A DNA stretch of 64,000 nt, taken from assembly GCA_020086605.1 (NCBI GenBank), contig JACBWW010000045.1, forward strand, positions 6,167,857 to 6,231,856, written 5' to 3'. Below are positions 11,281 to 23,824 of the stretch, one piece after another; the stretch's first letter is position 1; each line of letters opens with the position of its first letter. Position numbers and translations under genes: made by a program. The notes beneath the pieces are model-generated. The model made no database searches. It was not told the origin of the DNA and was given only the letters and a program-made list of their open reading frames with translations. This DNA comes from Lanius collurio (taxonomy: Eukaryota; Chordata; Aves; Passeriformes; Laniidae).

Positions 11281-14200
11281 CTCTGGGGTTAAATCCTGTC
11301 ACTCCTTGGGTGTTGCTCACAGCTGGGACATCTTGAGCACGTTTCCCTTGAGTGTCAGAGAGCTCAGCAACAGAGAACTGACAAGTGTTGGTGATCAAAC
11401 AGCAGAGTGATAAAACTGGGTGAGCTGCTTAAATTTGAGACCCAGGCCAAGCCTCAGTCCTTCCCTAGCCAAGGTGAAGGCCCTGCACTCCATCTCTGGT
11501 GATAGCAATGCCATCAAACACCCCAGAGCACAGGCTGCTGCTGGGGAGCACAAGAGCAAAGGGTCCCTGTTCCAAAGAGGAGCACGGAGGTGCCAGGCAG
11601 ACACTGCTGCTGCAGCAGCCACAGCTGCTGGAATAATGGGATACTCCCAGAGCCACTCACTCTGTGCAGAGCAGCAACATGGGAATTTCCCTCTCAGCAG
11701 GTTTTCCTTCTTCTCTCACATTTCTCTACCATGCTTTGCTATTTCCCCGTGCTCACTTTCACAGCACGGTTTTAGGCACCTCCTGCAACAACCAAATTCT
11801 TCCTGCACTGCTGAAAATCCTTGCAAATGTCACACCAAACTGAAGTAAAGCAGTTTTGAAAGGAGCCTCATCTTCTAACGAGACAGAAGCTGAAGCACAT
11901 TCTTTGCCAAGAACATTGTAGTTAAAGGATTAAGTATGAAGTTGGCCAAAAACCCTAAGAATGTTCCAAACCATTTGTAACAGAGAAAAGTGTTCCTACC
12001 CAGTACATTTCTTTATTTATTTCATAATTCTGCCAAAGCACACCCTGAGGAATTTCTCTCTTCTCTCCATTCTGGTTCAAACCTACCATGCAGTGAGGCC
12101 AGGCTCTCCCTGTAGACAGGGTCTTTTCTCTTAGAAGAGAAAATGATTCATCTTAAATTGCTGTTTGTGCAATGCCCAGTTAGTTTCAGATTCCTTTGAT
12201 TTAAAATTCACCTCCAATGTCTGACTACTGCCAGATATCATTAGACATCAATTTGTCCACTTCCTATTCTTGAACAGCAGATGGGTTTGTGTTAAAATGG
12301 ACCCAAGCAGTGCAGTTTGTTCAGAGTGCCTGAGTTGCATTCCAAGGACATCGGGGCAGGGCCTCCAGGGTTACACTGCTCCAGGGGAACAGCTGAATTA
12401 CAACCTAACTCTGTCATTTCTGCTTTCTTCTGCTGGGAAGGAAGGTTACAACGTGGTGCTGAGAGCCCACAGCTTGGGAAGGGACCCTGCCCTGCCCTTC
12501 CTGGGAAAGGTAGGGAGAAACACAGCTCTCAGCAGGGACAAGGACAATTCCCTGCGACTACACCAGGCTCTGTGGAGTCTGCTGCTATTTCTAAAATGAA
12601 AAGTTGATTGAAACCAGGCCTGGAGCAAGGACCTGTCCTGCAAGGACCCAGGAGAAGCAGCAGAACACAGAGAAGGATTTGTTGTGCTCTCTCTCAAGTA
12701 TATTTTGAAGACCTTCCCATAGGGAGAGAGCTCAGCAGACACATCTCAAAGTTCTGGCCACATCAGAATCTGGCTGTGTGGGCATTACCAGGATGGAGTG
12801 GTGACAACAGCACTATCTTTATGTTTCTAATGCAAGGTTACAAATATAGATTGGTTTTTTTCAGTGTTATATCTAAATATGGAGAAATTGATAAAGTGTT
12901 TATGGTAAAGGACAATATTTTGAACACTGTCCCTCTAGAGTTACTGCAGTGACTCCTACTCAGTTGTCATTTGTCACTAATCCAATTTACAGACCAATTT
13001 ATCAATTCCTTCTGTTATATCTATTTGTTCCCCATTATCCAAGGCAGATAGGTCTGACTTGCACATTTTTCTGCCCATCCCTCCAACTACTCTAAGAGCT
13101 GTAGTTGTGATAATGCTTACACACCATTGAAGTGACAAAGCTGTGCAAAGCTCTGGTCTAATCACGTTGCTCAAAGCAATTAAACAGTGAAACAGGAAGT
13201 TTTTACATGTATATTAAGAAATGAGGCCACAAAAGATGTACTTTCTATGTGTAATTTTTCCACACAATAAACAACATTTTCCTGCCAGATTTTTATACCA
13301 ATGATGCTGCTAATTCTGGATGTTTTCTGAAATATTACTATGAATCTGTGGGTCAGAATTACTTTACATTTTCCAGTAATCTCATACTGTAAAAGAGTTG
13401 TCTGGTTCACTTACAACTGCTGGATGGGGTCAGGGAGGGAGGAGTCCCCACTCATGACATGAATATTTCTCTGAAATGGTGGAACTGGTAAAAGGTTACA
13501 GAGGGGGCATCACTGACAAACACCAAACACGTTTTTCTCGCTGCAAAAACGTTTATGTGTGACCCTGCTTTGGGCACAGTAAATTCTGTTATCATTTTAA
13601 TCTGGACTATTTTAGGGGTCTCTGCCTAGAGATGGTGGCAGTATTGAAGTATTACTTATAACACTGAATTAAGATTTATTTCATAATTAATGAGTGAAGA
13701 TCATTTTTAGCCTTGCATAAGGTTGACAATTCTCAATATACAGTAACTTCAATAACAAAATAATCTTGTAAACAATGGAATTTCTACTCCCAGAGCTTCA
13801 ATTGGCCAGGTCCTCTCACCAAGCAACTGAAAGACTATTGGCATCCTTTTGGAAACTGGAATTGGTTATTTTCTCCCAGTGTTGGTCTAATTCTGCTTTT
13901 TATGTGATTTAGGGGGTTTTTTTGTCTTTTCTCTAGGGCTTCAACCTCTAACAATCACCTTTTCACCCACACTCTTTTCCTTGAGCAGCCACAATTTTCA
14001 CCTGTGGTTCTGTTTATTGGCAGGTTTAAGAATCTGTCTGGAAAGCATTTTGCAGACAAAAGCAGTCATCACTCCAGATCAACTGGAAGCTGCATGGATT
14101 TAGTTAGCACAATAGTGAAATCAAGTCAATAAACCTCCTGAAAGGCATGCTAACATTAAATCAAATTCTGTTCCATATTGCCCATATTGCCACAGCTTCT

Positions 14201-15852
14201 GCCTGGCTCAGGGCTGGCCTGGCAGCCATTCCTGTCTGCCTGGAAAATGCAGGAGGACAGATTTCTCTGCTGTTCACTCTCTGCAGCCATCTCCAGAAGC
14301 CAGTGGTAACAGGCTTGCAAGACCAAAAAATTTAAATACTGACAAAAGAAAAAATTCTTAAAACAGTTACTTAAAATACAAATTCCTTCATATCAGGGGT
14401 GTGTTCTCATTGCCATTTGTATGAGGAGAACAATTTGGGAGCAGAGCTCTCTGCTAACACCAGCTCTCTGCTAGCCCCTGGTTAATCGAGCCAGGCATTT
14501 GTTCTCAGGAGGCTCAACTCTCCTCTCTCAGAGCCCCCAGGAAAAAAGTCTGGTTTATGGCATGTTCTGTGCCTTGGCAATTTGTTTCCATCATATATTT
14601 GGAGTAAGACCTCTGAGCAGCAGTACTGGGGGACGTGGGATGGGGAAAAAATTGTTGTTTCAAAAGAAGGTGGTGTTTCCAGTTCCCATAACCCTCTCAA
14701 ATGCCTGAATAGTTTGGGGGTTTTCTGTACCAGGGAATATTTTTTGCACAAGCTTAATTGGAGAGCTTGAGAGAAAGGAGAACATGAAGTAACAGTGAAA
14801 CAATGCCCACATCTCATCTGTGGGTTCAAGTCATTGAACTCTAAGGTGAATTTCCAGCTCACCCCAAAACATTAAGAGTGCCCCATTTCCTGACACTCTA
14901 CCAAGGGAACAGACTCTCAGTTGAAGCTATAAGATCTTCTTTTGTTGATCTACTATAGAGCAGTAAAAGCTTAAAATCATCTATTAAGTTCAGGAGATAC
15001 AAAAATCATACTCCAGTTCTTTGTTAAATCAGGAGAAATTCTAGAGAAATGTTAGTGCAAGCGAGAACATATGCTTATTTACCTGGTAGTTTTTTGTTAT
15101 TGTGACCCCTTTTCATCCTCCAAATCAAACCACTCTTCAGAAGAGCCTCTTGAAGAAATTACTGAAAAAAAAAAATCATCATTCTTTATGTGGTCAATAA
15201 AGTCACTGCACAGAGCAGACACACAAATGGAAGTGAAATTCCCAAAGAAATGTCCCTTTCAACAGAAAGCAAGCTCAGAAAAATAACACTCTGTGTGGGC
15301 AGGAAAAATGACTTTTTAAGGTCCTTACAGAAGGGGAAGGATAAAAAAATAACTTGTGATGCCAATGATGTTTTGTGTATGAATATTTTCAACATTTCTC
15401 CTGCAGCTCCAAGGGATGTGAGCCTCAGGACTTGCATGCCAGGGTAGTGGTAGAAAAGGCAGCACAACACAGCCAAGTGCTGCAGAGCTGATGAGCAGAT
15501 TTTGGCCAGTAACACCTGCAGGTACATCAGCAAAAAATGGAGACCAAATTTCAGCCCAAGTGACCCCTGTGTGCATGTTTTATATTGAGACCCCATTCCA
15601 TCTATTAACCCTTTTACTGTGCAGTACAGGTGAGGTCAGACCCAGTCACGAGGACACAATGGATGTCCCCACTTACCAAGCACAGATGGAGGTGTTTTAT
15701 CACCCAAGAAACCAGTTCTAAATCAGCTGCCTACAGCAAATCCCGAGGAAAGAGAAAATATAGCCTGGGTGGTGATGGTGGTGGGAGGGTCTTGCACAAC
15801 ACATCTTTTCCCTCTCTGTCTATCATAACACCAGCATAGAAATGAAAAGAAT
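11281..15852. other. Unique non-coding sequence
   Basis: Overlapping short frames (142 codons at most, 11,420-11,848) occur in a GC-richer patch at 11.4-11.7 kb. They have no recognisable domain and are contradicted by equally long frames on the other strand. No further CR1, LTR or tandem repeat was recognised. Confidence 0.55.
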
Positions 15853-16147
15853 AAACCTTTCAGAGGAGGTTTTAGAATATCTTTGGCTTGGGCAACACCT
15901 CAAACCTTTCAGAGGAGGTTTTTAGAATATCTTTTGCTTGGGCAACACCTCACACCTTTCAGAGGAGGTTTTAGAATATCTTTTGCTTAGGCAACACCTC
16001 AAACCTTTCAGAGGAGGTTTTAGAATATCTTTGGCTTGGGCAACACCTCAAACCTTTCAGAGGAGGTTTTAGAATATCTTTGGCTTGGGCAACACCTCAA
16101 ACCTTTCAGAGGAGATTTTAGAATATCTTTTGCTTGGGCAACACCTC
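15853..16147. repeat. 49-bp minisatellite, six copies
   Basis: Head-to-tail units start at 15,853, 15,902, 15,952, 16,001, 16,050 and 16,099, a period of 49 with one 50-bp step. Each contains ACCTTTCAGAGGAGGTTTTA and GGCAACACCTC. Copies differ at a few diagnostic sites: copies 1, 4 and 5 read CTTTGGCTT, whereas 2, 3 and 6 read CTTTTGCTT. Overall identity is very high, so the array is young or recently homogenised. The left and right flanks are unique. A 150-codon frame that begins in the last copy is incidental. Confidence 0.95.
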
Positions 16148-17040
16148 AAACACTTCCCTGTCTCACAGTGTTAAGAAGTTGAGCTCAGGGGATGCACAGG
16201 TTACAGCTCCACCAAACCTGCCAGCCCTGGAAGGGAATCTCAAAGCTCTGGGCAAAGAGATGCAGCACAGTAAGACAGAGCTGGCAGCATTTCACCAACT
16301 GTTTGTGTGCCAGAGTGCCAACCCCAGCCCGTGGGTCAGCTGCATGGCCTGTGCTCCCTGGCACACGGGACAGCAGACAGAGTGGGGACCACAGCAGGGT
16401 CCTGCCCCTGCCTGGGTGTGCACCCACAGAGCTGCCCCGGGTTCCCCAGCTCACCCACTGCTCTGCAGGGCAGGGACAGAGTGGCACCACACATTCTGCA
16501 CTCAGCCCAGCCCGTGCCACGGGGTCACTCACAGAGCAGGAGATGAAACGATGCCATCTGTGAGGGAAAAGTCAGAGCATCCCTGAGAAAATGGCACAGC
16601 CCTGGAGCTGGAGAGAGAGCATGGAGGAGAGGCAGCCAGAGAGCCACAGCACCAGTGATTGCCTCCCCACCCACAGGAAAACAGGGTTTGTTATGTTCTA
16701 CAGAAACTCACTTGACAAACCTGCCATGCACACCTGTGCCTTTATGGGAGTTTTATTCTTTCTGCTAAACACCTGCATGTTTAGGACTATTTGTGCCTGA
16801 AGGGTCTGTAATAGCAGGGCCAAGGATAGCTCTGAAAAAATTAAAATATCATTAAACTAATTCCAATTAGTGTGAACACTCACTAAGTAGAGTTTAATTG
16901 ATTCCAAAATATACTGTTAATAGGTGACAAATCAAGTATTTGCAACTGGCAGGCTTTTAGCATCTGAATTTTTGTTTAGGAAATAGTGTGTCCTAAGTCA
17001 AAAATCTAGCACGATGTCCATATTCAAAGGTGTCCAAGTG
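16148..17040. other. GC-rich patch then unique non-coding sequence
   Basis: 16.2-16.7 kb is GC-richer, so several frames stay open on both strands (up to 150 codons). Their translations are low-information and mutually overlapping, with no domain. After 16.8 kb the sequence returns to AT-rich unique DNA. Confidence 0.5.
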
Positions 17041-17078
17041 AAAAACAAACAAAGCCCCCCCAAAAAAACAAACAAAAA

Positions 17079-17114
<36 letters not shown>

Positions 17115-17165
17115 ACAAAAAACCCATTAAAAATTATAAAAAAAAATTATAAAGAAAAGAAAGAA
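17041..17165. repeat. A-rich low-complexity tract with a 32-base poly(A) run
   Basis: An A/C-rich start leads into an uninterrupted A run at 17,080-17,111, then a further A-rich stretch. No retroelement body or AATAAA-bearing retrocopy was recognised immediately 5' of the run, so its origin is unclear. Long homopolymers are length-unstable and error-prone in assemblies. Confidence 0.9.
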
Positions 17166-19367
17166 GTCTTGGAATTCTCTTTATCATTCTGCTCTTTCGA
17201 ATGTATCTATTTTATACAATTTACAGTTATTTTACACAACTTACAGTAATTCCATACATATTAGGAGCAATATAAGCCTTAGAATCCAGGTACACATTAG
17301 CTTTTAAAAGTGTGAAAGCAGCACATTTTCCCATGAATATATATCTTCTTATTTATATAAACAAATGTTTCATGATACCCAACAACATCTGGTATAAAAG
17401 ATGGTTCATTATGATGAAGCAAAGTGTGTGTTTTCTTCATTAACCCAACTAAAACCAGGCTGCCAAATAGGCTTCAGCTTGACCACAGATGCTGATCTGG
17501 CAAGGGGCTGATCCCATCTTCGTTTGGAAGCAACAGAAAGCTGCGTCTCTGACCTCCACCTCCCACACACTCCAGATCTCTTAATTCCTCACTCTAACAA
17601 TGCCTGATGCACATGTTCCCAACAGAAAATAACATGTAAGGCTCTTTATGGATACCACTGGTGTAGTAATACACAGTTCTTAGGGCAGAGGTAACTGCAA
17701 TCTGAATTACATTGAGTTAAGCTGCTAAAGGAGACATCAGTAACAGATGGTGATTTCTAAAGGTGAGGGTTTAAATTCCTGAATCATTCATCACCAGCAA
17801 GCTGTAAAAAAAAGATAATTGTGAACTGCAGCATGTTTTAGTAAAACCTTACCACCAGCTCAGCAGACAAAGTTTGCATGACTGCTCCTCAGTGCTGCAC
17901 ACACACTCCCATCAGCTGGGCAGGAATTGTAAAATCAATCCCTGCTTGTTGCACAGAGGTTTGATGAGTCGCTCAATACCCCGAACGTGGCTCAGATTGC
18001 ATTGCTTGATGTTGTAAAGATATTTCTTCTCCCCTTTATGTCAGATGGCATTATTGATTCAGTTCACCTGATTCTCACAGCAGCACTGAAGAGGTGCTCC
18101 CATCCCCCTGTGCCAGAGGAGCTCCAGTCTGCAGTTAGAGATCTCTAAAAGATACAAATCGATGGTTCCATCACAACAATGAGAAGATGACTGAAAAGTA
18201 AATAACCAGTTTGTTGGCTTTAACAAGATTTAATGGCACACACCTAAACTTCCATGTCTGATTATAAGGAGCTTGAGACAACAACTATTTTTCTTGTTTG
18301 ATTCTTATATGTAATCCTTTCAAATAATGAAACTACAGGTTCTACCTATCTGAAGGATTTGGTCACCTGTGATAAAGCCTCCACAGCTGTAAGAGCAGCA
18401 GATCCTCTGCCAGGCCTTCAGCCAGGAGTGTCCCACGTGCCAAACAGAGTGACCCTGCAGGGGACAGAGGTGGCCTCAGCCAGGGCAGTGTGGAACACCC
18501 CCAGGGAAGCAGGAACACCGTGCCTGCTGTCCCTCCACAGCACAATTCCCTCTCCCAGTCACTGTTCCCACCTTGCTGCCCTCCCTCCACCCCGATCTGA
18601 GTTAATGATTTCCCAAGCAGATGGCTGCTGGTAGGTAGATAAATTACAGCCAGCAGGAAGCTTGGCATCACTGCCATGCTGAGAAACTGGATCCTCAGGA
18701 AACAACATATATATAACTTTACACTGCATCTAAAAAAATCCCCCCAAATTTCTGAGATTTGCTTTACAAAGCAAGCTAACAGTTTCCTTTCTTATGCCTG
18801 AAGCTTTGCAATCACTCTGTTTCTGAATTGTATTTTTTCATTAGTCTTATGCTTCCAAATATAATCTATTATTTGGCAGCAAAACATTTGTTCCCTCTCA
18901 GTACAGCTGCAACCAATTGGATTTTAAAAAATGGTATTGGCTATCCAGCAGTCCTCTATCATGTTGATTTTTCCATGGAAACAGTGTTATATTTTTTCCT
19001 TTGGGGGGTGGGTGGTGCTGGGAACAGGATGCAGAAATGCATTTCCTGCTTTTTTAGTTCTCATCCCTCCACACACCAGTCAAAGATATCACACCAGACT
19101 CCCCAGCTGCACACTGGGAACTTGGAACTTTTAAAAAGTATATTTGTATACAACAATCTGTTGTCTTTTCGTTCTCAGGCATGCAAGCATAAAAAAGGCC
19201 AGACTCTGTCATTAGACACAAGCAGGACACAACACACCTCAGAACTACCCAACCATCTGGTGCATGGAGCCTTAAAACTGAAACTCCTGAACACACTGGA
19301 ATACCTACAGTGCCAAAGTGACGTTTTATTTCAACTTAAGATCTTATTATCAGGTATTACTGAGTAA
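17166..19367. other. Unique non-coding sequence containing the longest open frame (179 codons)
   Basis: The plus-strand frame at 18,828-19,367 is the longest in the window. Its translation starts hydrophobic (about residues 1-20 and 50-65) and has no family motif I recognise. An AATAAA hexamer begins one base after its stop codon and an A-rich tract follows. That could hint at an old retrocopy or could be coincidence in AT-rich DNA. No other gene or repeat was recognised in the stretch. Confidence 0.45.
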
Positions 19368-19440
19368 AATAAATTAAAAAAAAAAAAACAAAAAAAAAAA
19401 AAACAACAACACACAAAACAACAAACTAAAAATCCAGAAG
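19368..19440. repeat. A-rich low-complexity tract
   Basis: Mostly A with scattered C and T, starting with AATAAA at 19,368-19,373 and including runs of 12 or more A. It is compatible with either a decayed poly(A) tail of a plus-strand insertion or simple A-richness. Confidence 0.85.
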
Positions 19441-21006
19441 TGGTAGGTAGCAGATGAGGGGACAAGCCCTCATCTGACCCCCCAGTTAAGACATTGGCAG
19501 GGCTGGAGGCAGGGGAAGTGGGAAGGGAATTCCTCCCTTTCAAAATTGCAGTTTACTTCTCCAAACACAAGGAAAACAACCCAAGGTATAACAGTGGAGA
19601 GAATCAAACACAAGCACATTGATTGAGCTGAGAGTTTCAGAGCAGTAGGACTCATTTATCAAATACAAAAGTTGACTTCTGTTTCAAGGCTGAATTAGGA
19701 AGGGAATAAAGAAAACCCACACAAAACCACATGAACCCAGTGCAATCACTGCTTGGTAAGGAGAGTTTATCCCACAAGTGTGGAACAAATCCAGGATGCT
19801 GTTGCTGGCCTTTGAGCTCTCACAAGCATTGACTTGATAAACTCACTGGTTTTCTGAAAATTCGGTGAGGTTTCCTAGACACAAGCCCAATATATTAGAA
19901 TGAGTTCCATGATTTATGTGGGATGTGGGAGAGAGGCTGATGCTAAATGAAGTTGTATTCTGCTGCTTAAAATCCAGCTCAGTAACTGTCATTGATTCTT
20001 CTGTTTGATTTCATCAATTTATTTATTTAAGCTACTCAACTTTGACAAACATTTCATTATGTAGTTTCTGGTAATTGTTCTCCTTATCTGTAATAAGTTT
20101 TCCTATATATTAAGTTTAATGAGCTATCCAAAGTACTCCCACCAGCTGAAAAACACTAACACCAGCAGGACTTGACAATATGATTATTTATCAGACAGCG
20201 GGATAAAAAATTAATCTTTAAATGTGTGTTATCATTTTGGGGATTTAAAGACAAAAGGAAGGTAAAATAAATAATTAGAACAATACAAAAGAACAGACAC
20301 AGATCAGAGAAAATACCCTCAGAGCATCAATGAGTAATTTATCAAAGTAGCACATAATAAATGAAACTCAAGTCATAAGAGTGCCAGAGCAGTCTCCCTC
20401 TTAAATTCATAACCAGCACAGTTCTGCAAGGCATCTATGCAAAAAAAGGCATTGGAATAAGGGACAGATTCTCCTGGGCCTTCCCCCTTATCTATTGCCC
20501 CACAAAGGCAAAATAAACTTTTACTGCCTTCATCTCCTGTTAGTACTGCAGGTCTACAGAGACTTTGTTTTCTTGTGAAAGTACAAAAATTTTCTATATT
20601 TCAACCAGTTGTGCCAGGACAAGCAGGCTAAAGCCCTCAGTTTGGCATTAATGCAACTAAAACTTATCTTTGCTTGACAAAAGCATGACAAGATTATGTA
20701 TCAGTCATTCCCAAGTGACTTTTCAATCAAGGAAACTGAAGGAGTATTAAAAAAAAACAAAAACATCAAAATCATCTCAGCCCTCCAGACAGTTATTTTA
20801 GTGGGTGACCCTGTGAAAAGAAGCCTATAACAACATCTTTAAAGTCCCTTTGAGGAGCACAAGATGATGTCAGATTTCCTCTTTACTGGAGCAAGTGTGA
20901 CTCACAGCAGATGCCTCATAAACAAGTCTTGGCACAGCACTGCTGGATCCATACATATCCTAGGGCTGCTCAAAGGTTCTGTAGTGTGGAAAACCACAAG
21001 GCAGAA
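19441..21006. other. Unique non-coding sequence, AT-rich with TALE/HOX-like motifs near 20.0 kb
   Basis: At 19,986-20,017 a MEIS-like CTGTCA directly abuts ATTGATT, followed by an inverted TTGAT/ATCAA pair with a 3-base spacer. No gene or repeat element was recognised. The complex, non-repetitive AT-rich text at 19.95-20.3 kb could be conserved non-coding sequence, but this cannot be judged from one genome. Confidence 0.4.
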
Positions 21007-21034
21007 TTCATCATCATCATCATCCTCCTCATCC
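21007..21034. repeat. TCA/TCC trinucleotide microsatellite
   Basis: Five consecutive TCA units lead into TCC and TCA interruptions. It is short and imperfect. It gives a serine run inside an 86-codon frame that has no other support as a gene. Confidence 0.85.
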
Positions 21035-21896
21035 TACTTTGGAATAAAATGTCAAGGCTTGAAGAGCTTGCTTCGCCTTAGACTCTACAGCAATGTAACA
21101 GAACCACAGGGCAGTGGTTCATGAAAATTAAGTAATTCTACTGTTTGACAGCTTCATACAGTTAAGAATATACAGTTGCAACCTTTTCCCTGGTCTCTTT
21201 TCTTCAATTCCCATTTTTTGATAGCTCTAGGTCATGAAATATTGCTCAAAATTATTGCCTAATTTGCAGAATTCAAACACTCTGCTTTTTGACCTCGCTT
21301 CCTGCTCCACAGTAGAAACACACTTTAATTCCCAATAATCATGCTGTGTTTATATTCTGAAGTGACAGAACTCAAACATTCACAAATGGCAATCAAATCC
21401 TTACAGTTTTTGAAAAATCTTTTTATTTTCTAATGATTTTCCCTGCTTTGCTTGCAGTCCCCCTCCTGCACCCCCCTCCCCAGTGCCCTGTCTGCCAGGA
21501 CAGCATCAGGGACACAATGGGGTGACAGTGCCCAGGCAATTTTCCTGCCCTAACTTGTAGCCAACAAGGTCATAAGTAAATGTTACTGAACAAGTAACCA
21601 AGCACTTCATCATTCCAGGCCCTCCAAAATAAATCAAATCCATCCCATGTGCAATTTCTACAGAAAACCAGCATGGCCCCAGTACTGGGGATGCCTCCAG
21701 CATCCTCATTTTTGGACTTGCCCAGTGCAGAAGTTCCTTGTGACTCTCACTGCTGACCCTTGGTTTGCAATCTCAGCTGAGGCTTTTACCGAGTACCAAG
21801 CTCCTGTTTTTCACTTTTATTTTACATCCACAGTGTTGCCTTAAAGAAGCCAATCACAAGTGGAAGTGTCTGCCTGCTGTACAAACCTACCTGGCA
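21035..21896. other. Unique non-coding sequence
   Basis: No repeat or gene was recognised. A C-rich stretch at 21.46-21.49 kb is too short to be a CpG island. Confidence 0.5.
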
Positions 21897-21950
21897 CAAT
21901 CATAGAATGGCTTGGCCCTTAAAGATCACCTTGTCACCTACAAAAATCAA
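21897..21950 (-). mobile_element. CR1 LINE 3'-terminal scrap (antisense)
   Basis: CAATCATAGAATGGCTTGGC followed by CCTTAAAGATCACC matches the reverse complement of the CR1 3' terminus, including the TCATAGAATGG end block. Only about 50 bp can be recognised before the similarity fades, so this is either a severely 5'-truncated insertion or a decayed one. Confidence 0.75.
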
Positions 21951-23009
21951 CATCAAACAAGGTAATAAATGTCATGTTTGCACAACCACCAGTCCTGTAC
22001 TCTCCATTACTACAGATTGCCTTGCCCTCAAGTTTTTTCCCATACAAATACTCGAATGGGTATTAGAATATGAAATTCAGCCACATTAGAAGAAAGAACA
22101 TCCTGACTCTGATCTTCCTGCAAAGAACTGGATGTTCTAGAGACCTCCACACTGTGCCCAGAAGGATAATTAATTCTCAGAGCATTTATACCAAACGAGA
22201 GATGTTTAAAAATAAATAAATAAGGATAAAAGTGGATTGCAGGTAAAATCTTCCCTACTAGTATCTTATAATTTGCAAAACTGTGGGGCACTTCTGAAGA
22301 AATTTTAATTTAGAAACATAGGTTACTATAGAAGGATCCATTTAAATTGCAATTAAAATTCTGTTAGAACAGTTCTAGGACCAGATTATCCACTGTTAAT
22401 TCATACAGTTTTCCAGATCGTTGCACGAAAGTTCACATAAGTGTTATTGAACTTGAGCTAAAATAGCAGTAGTTTAATAATTTACCTTATTTCAGTAGGG
22501 AAAAAAAATCATTTTTCATAAAGCAGCAACTTACAGAAATTTAAGCTACTCGTAGCTGCAAGCAATCACATGAATATATTCAAGCACATGATCAGTCTTC
22601 GTTGTATAACAAGCTCCACAGAGATTGTTATTAGTCACAGATAATAATTCCCACTGTTACAGAAAATCTGTGCTCAAAATAGTACCTCCCAAGGAAAAAT
22701 TTCATTGTGAAGGCAATAAGGCTTGGTATGACAATCCTCAAGTTGGGGAATTGGGAAGGAAAATTGAGAGCTCGCACAAAATCATCTGTCATTTAAAGAA
22801 AAGCAGCAAAGAAATCAGCTCTTCTAAATTATGTTGCAGATAACTTACTACAGTAGGGGGAAAACATCTCTTGTGAACTACAGAAAAATGAGTGTATTTA
22901 CCTTTTTAAGTTAATTCAATTATAAAAGTATGGGTTTAAACTCACTCAGAGCATTAATGGGCTCCAGCTTTTGGCTCTGTGAAGTGAGAATTTGATTTTA
23001 TCACTTAAA
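21951..23009. other. Unique AT-rich non-coding sequence up to the gap
   Basis: No gene or repeat was recognised. The stretch ends at the N run, so anything crossing the boundary is invisible. Confidence 0.5.
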
Positions 23010-23406
23010 NNNNNNNNNNNNNNNNNNNNNNNNNNNNNNNNNNNNNNNNNNNNNNNNNNNNNNNNNNNNNNNNNNNNNNNNNNNNNNNNNNNNNNNNNNN
23101 NNNNNNNNNNNNNNNNNNNNNNNNNNNNNNNNNNNNNNNNNNNNNNNNNNNNNNNNNNNNNNNNNNNNNNNNNNNNNNNNNNNNNNNNNNNNNNNNNNNN
23201 NNNNNNNNNNNNNNNNNNNNNNNNNNNNNNNNNNNNNNNNNNNNNNNNNNNNNNNNNNNNNNNNNNNNNNNNNNNNNNNNNNNNNNNNNNNNNNNNNNNN
23301 NNNNNNNNNNNNNNNNNNNNNNNNNNNNNNNNNNNNNNNNNNNNNNNNNNNNNNNNNNNNNNNNNNNNNNNNNNNNNNNNNNNNNNNNNNNNNNNNNNNN
23401 NNNNNN
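23010..23406. other. Assembly gap, 397 N
   Basis: An uninterrupted run of N. The length is not a conventional placeholder such as 100, so it may be an estimated size. Any apparent open frames across it are artefacts of translating N. Confidence 0.99.
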
Positions 23407-23824
23407 ACATAAAATACAAGGGATTATAACACTTTTTTTATTAGGAATCAGATACCTCTTTTACCTCAACCTCATTAATTATCTTGGGTAATACTACTTC
23501 AATCATTGGCAAAAAGATTTTCCAGTTGACTCTAGTCACAAGTGAACATTTCACTGGTGAAGATACTTTTAGAGAAGGATTTAATCCCATATGCTTGGCA
23601 TCAAAACTTGGTGGGAAACTAGACCATAACTGGACGTGTGAGGGCAGTAATTTACACACACGATTATCATTTATACAGCTTGAACTCCTGTGTCCCCATT
23701 TTCCCACTATTCCTACGTGACAATCTGATTTTCTCTCTCCTTGTGGCTGCTCCTGTCCCCTCAGCCTCCTCTTGGTGACGTTCCTGTAGGAAAGCAAAGT
23801 GTCACTGCCCTGCAGCTCTGAGTA
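23407..23824. other. Unique non-coding sequence
   Basis: No gene or repeat was recognised. A 130-codon minus-strand frame at 23,441-23,833 runs into the CR1 edge and shows no domain. Confidence 0.5.

Noticed and set aside
17041..17165. Poly(A) run as the tail of a processed pseudogene
   Set aside because: The preceding sequence has no recognisable coding similarity and no clear polyadenylation signal at the usual distance, so it is recorded only as low-complexity DNA.
22946..23429. Long frames of 157 and 145 codons across the N run
   Set aside because: Artefacts of translating N bases; only a few real residues lie at each end.
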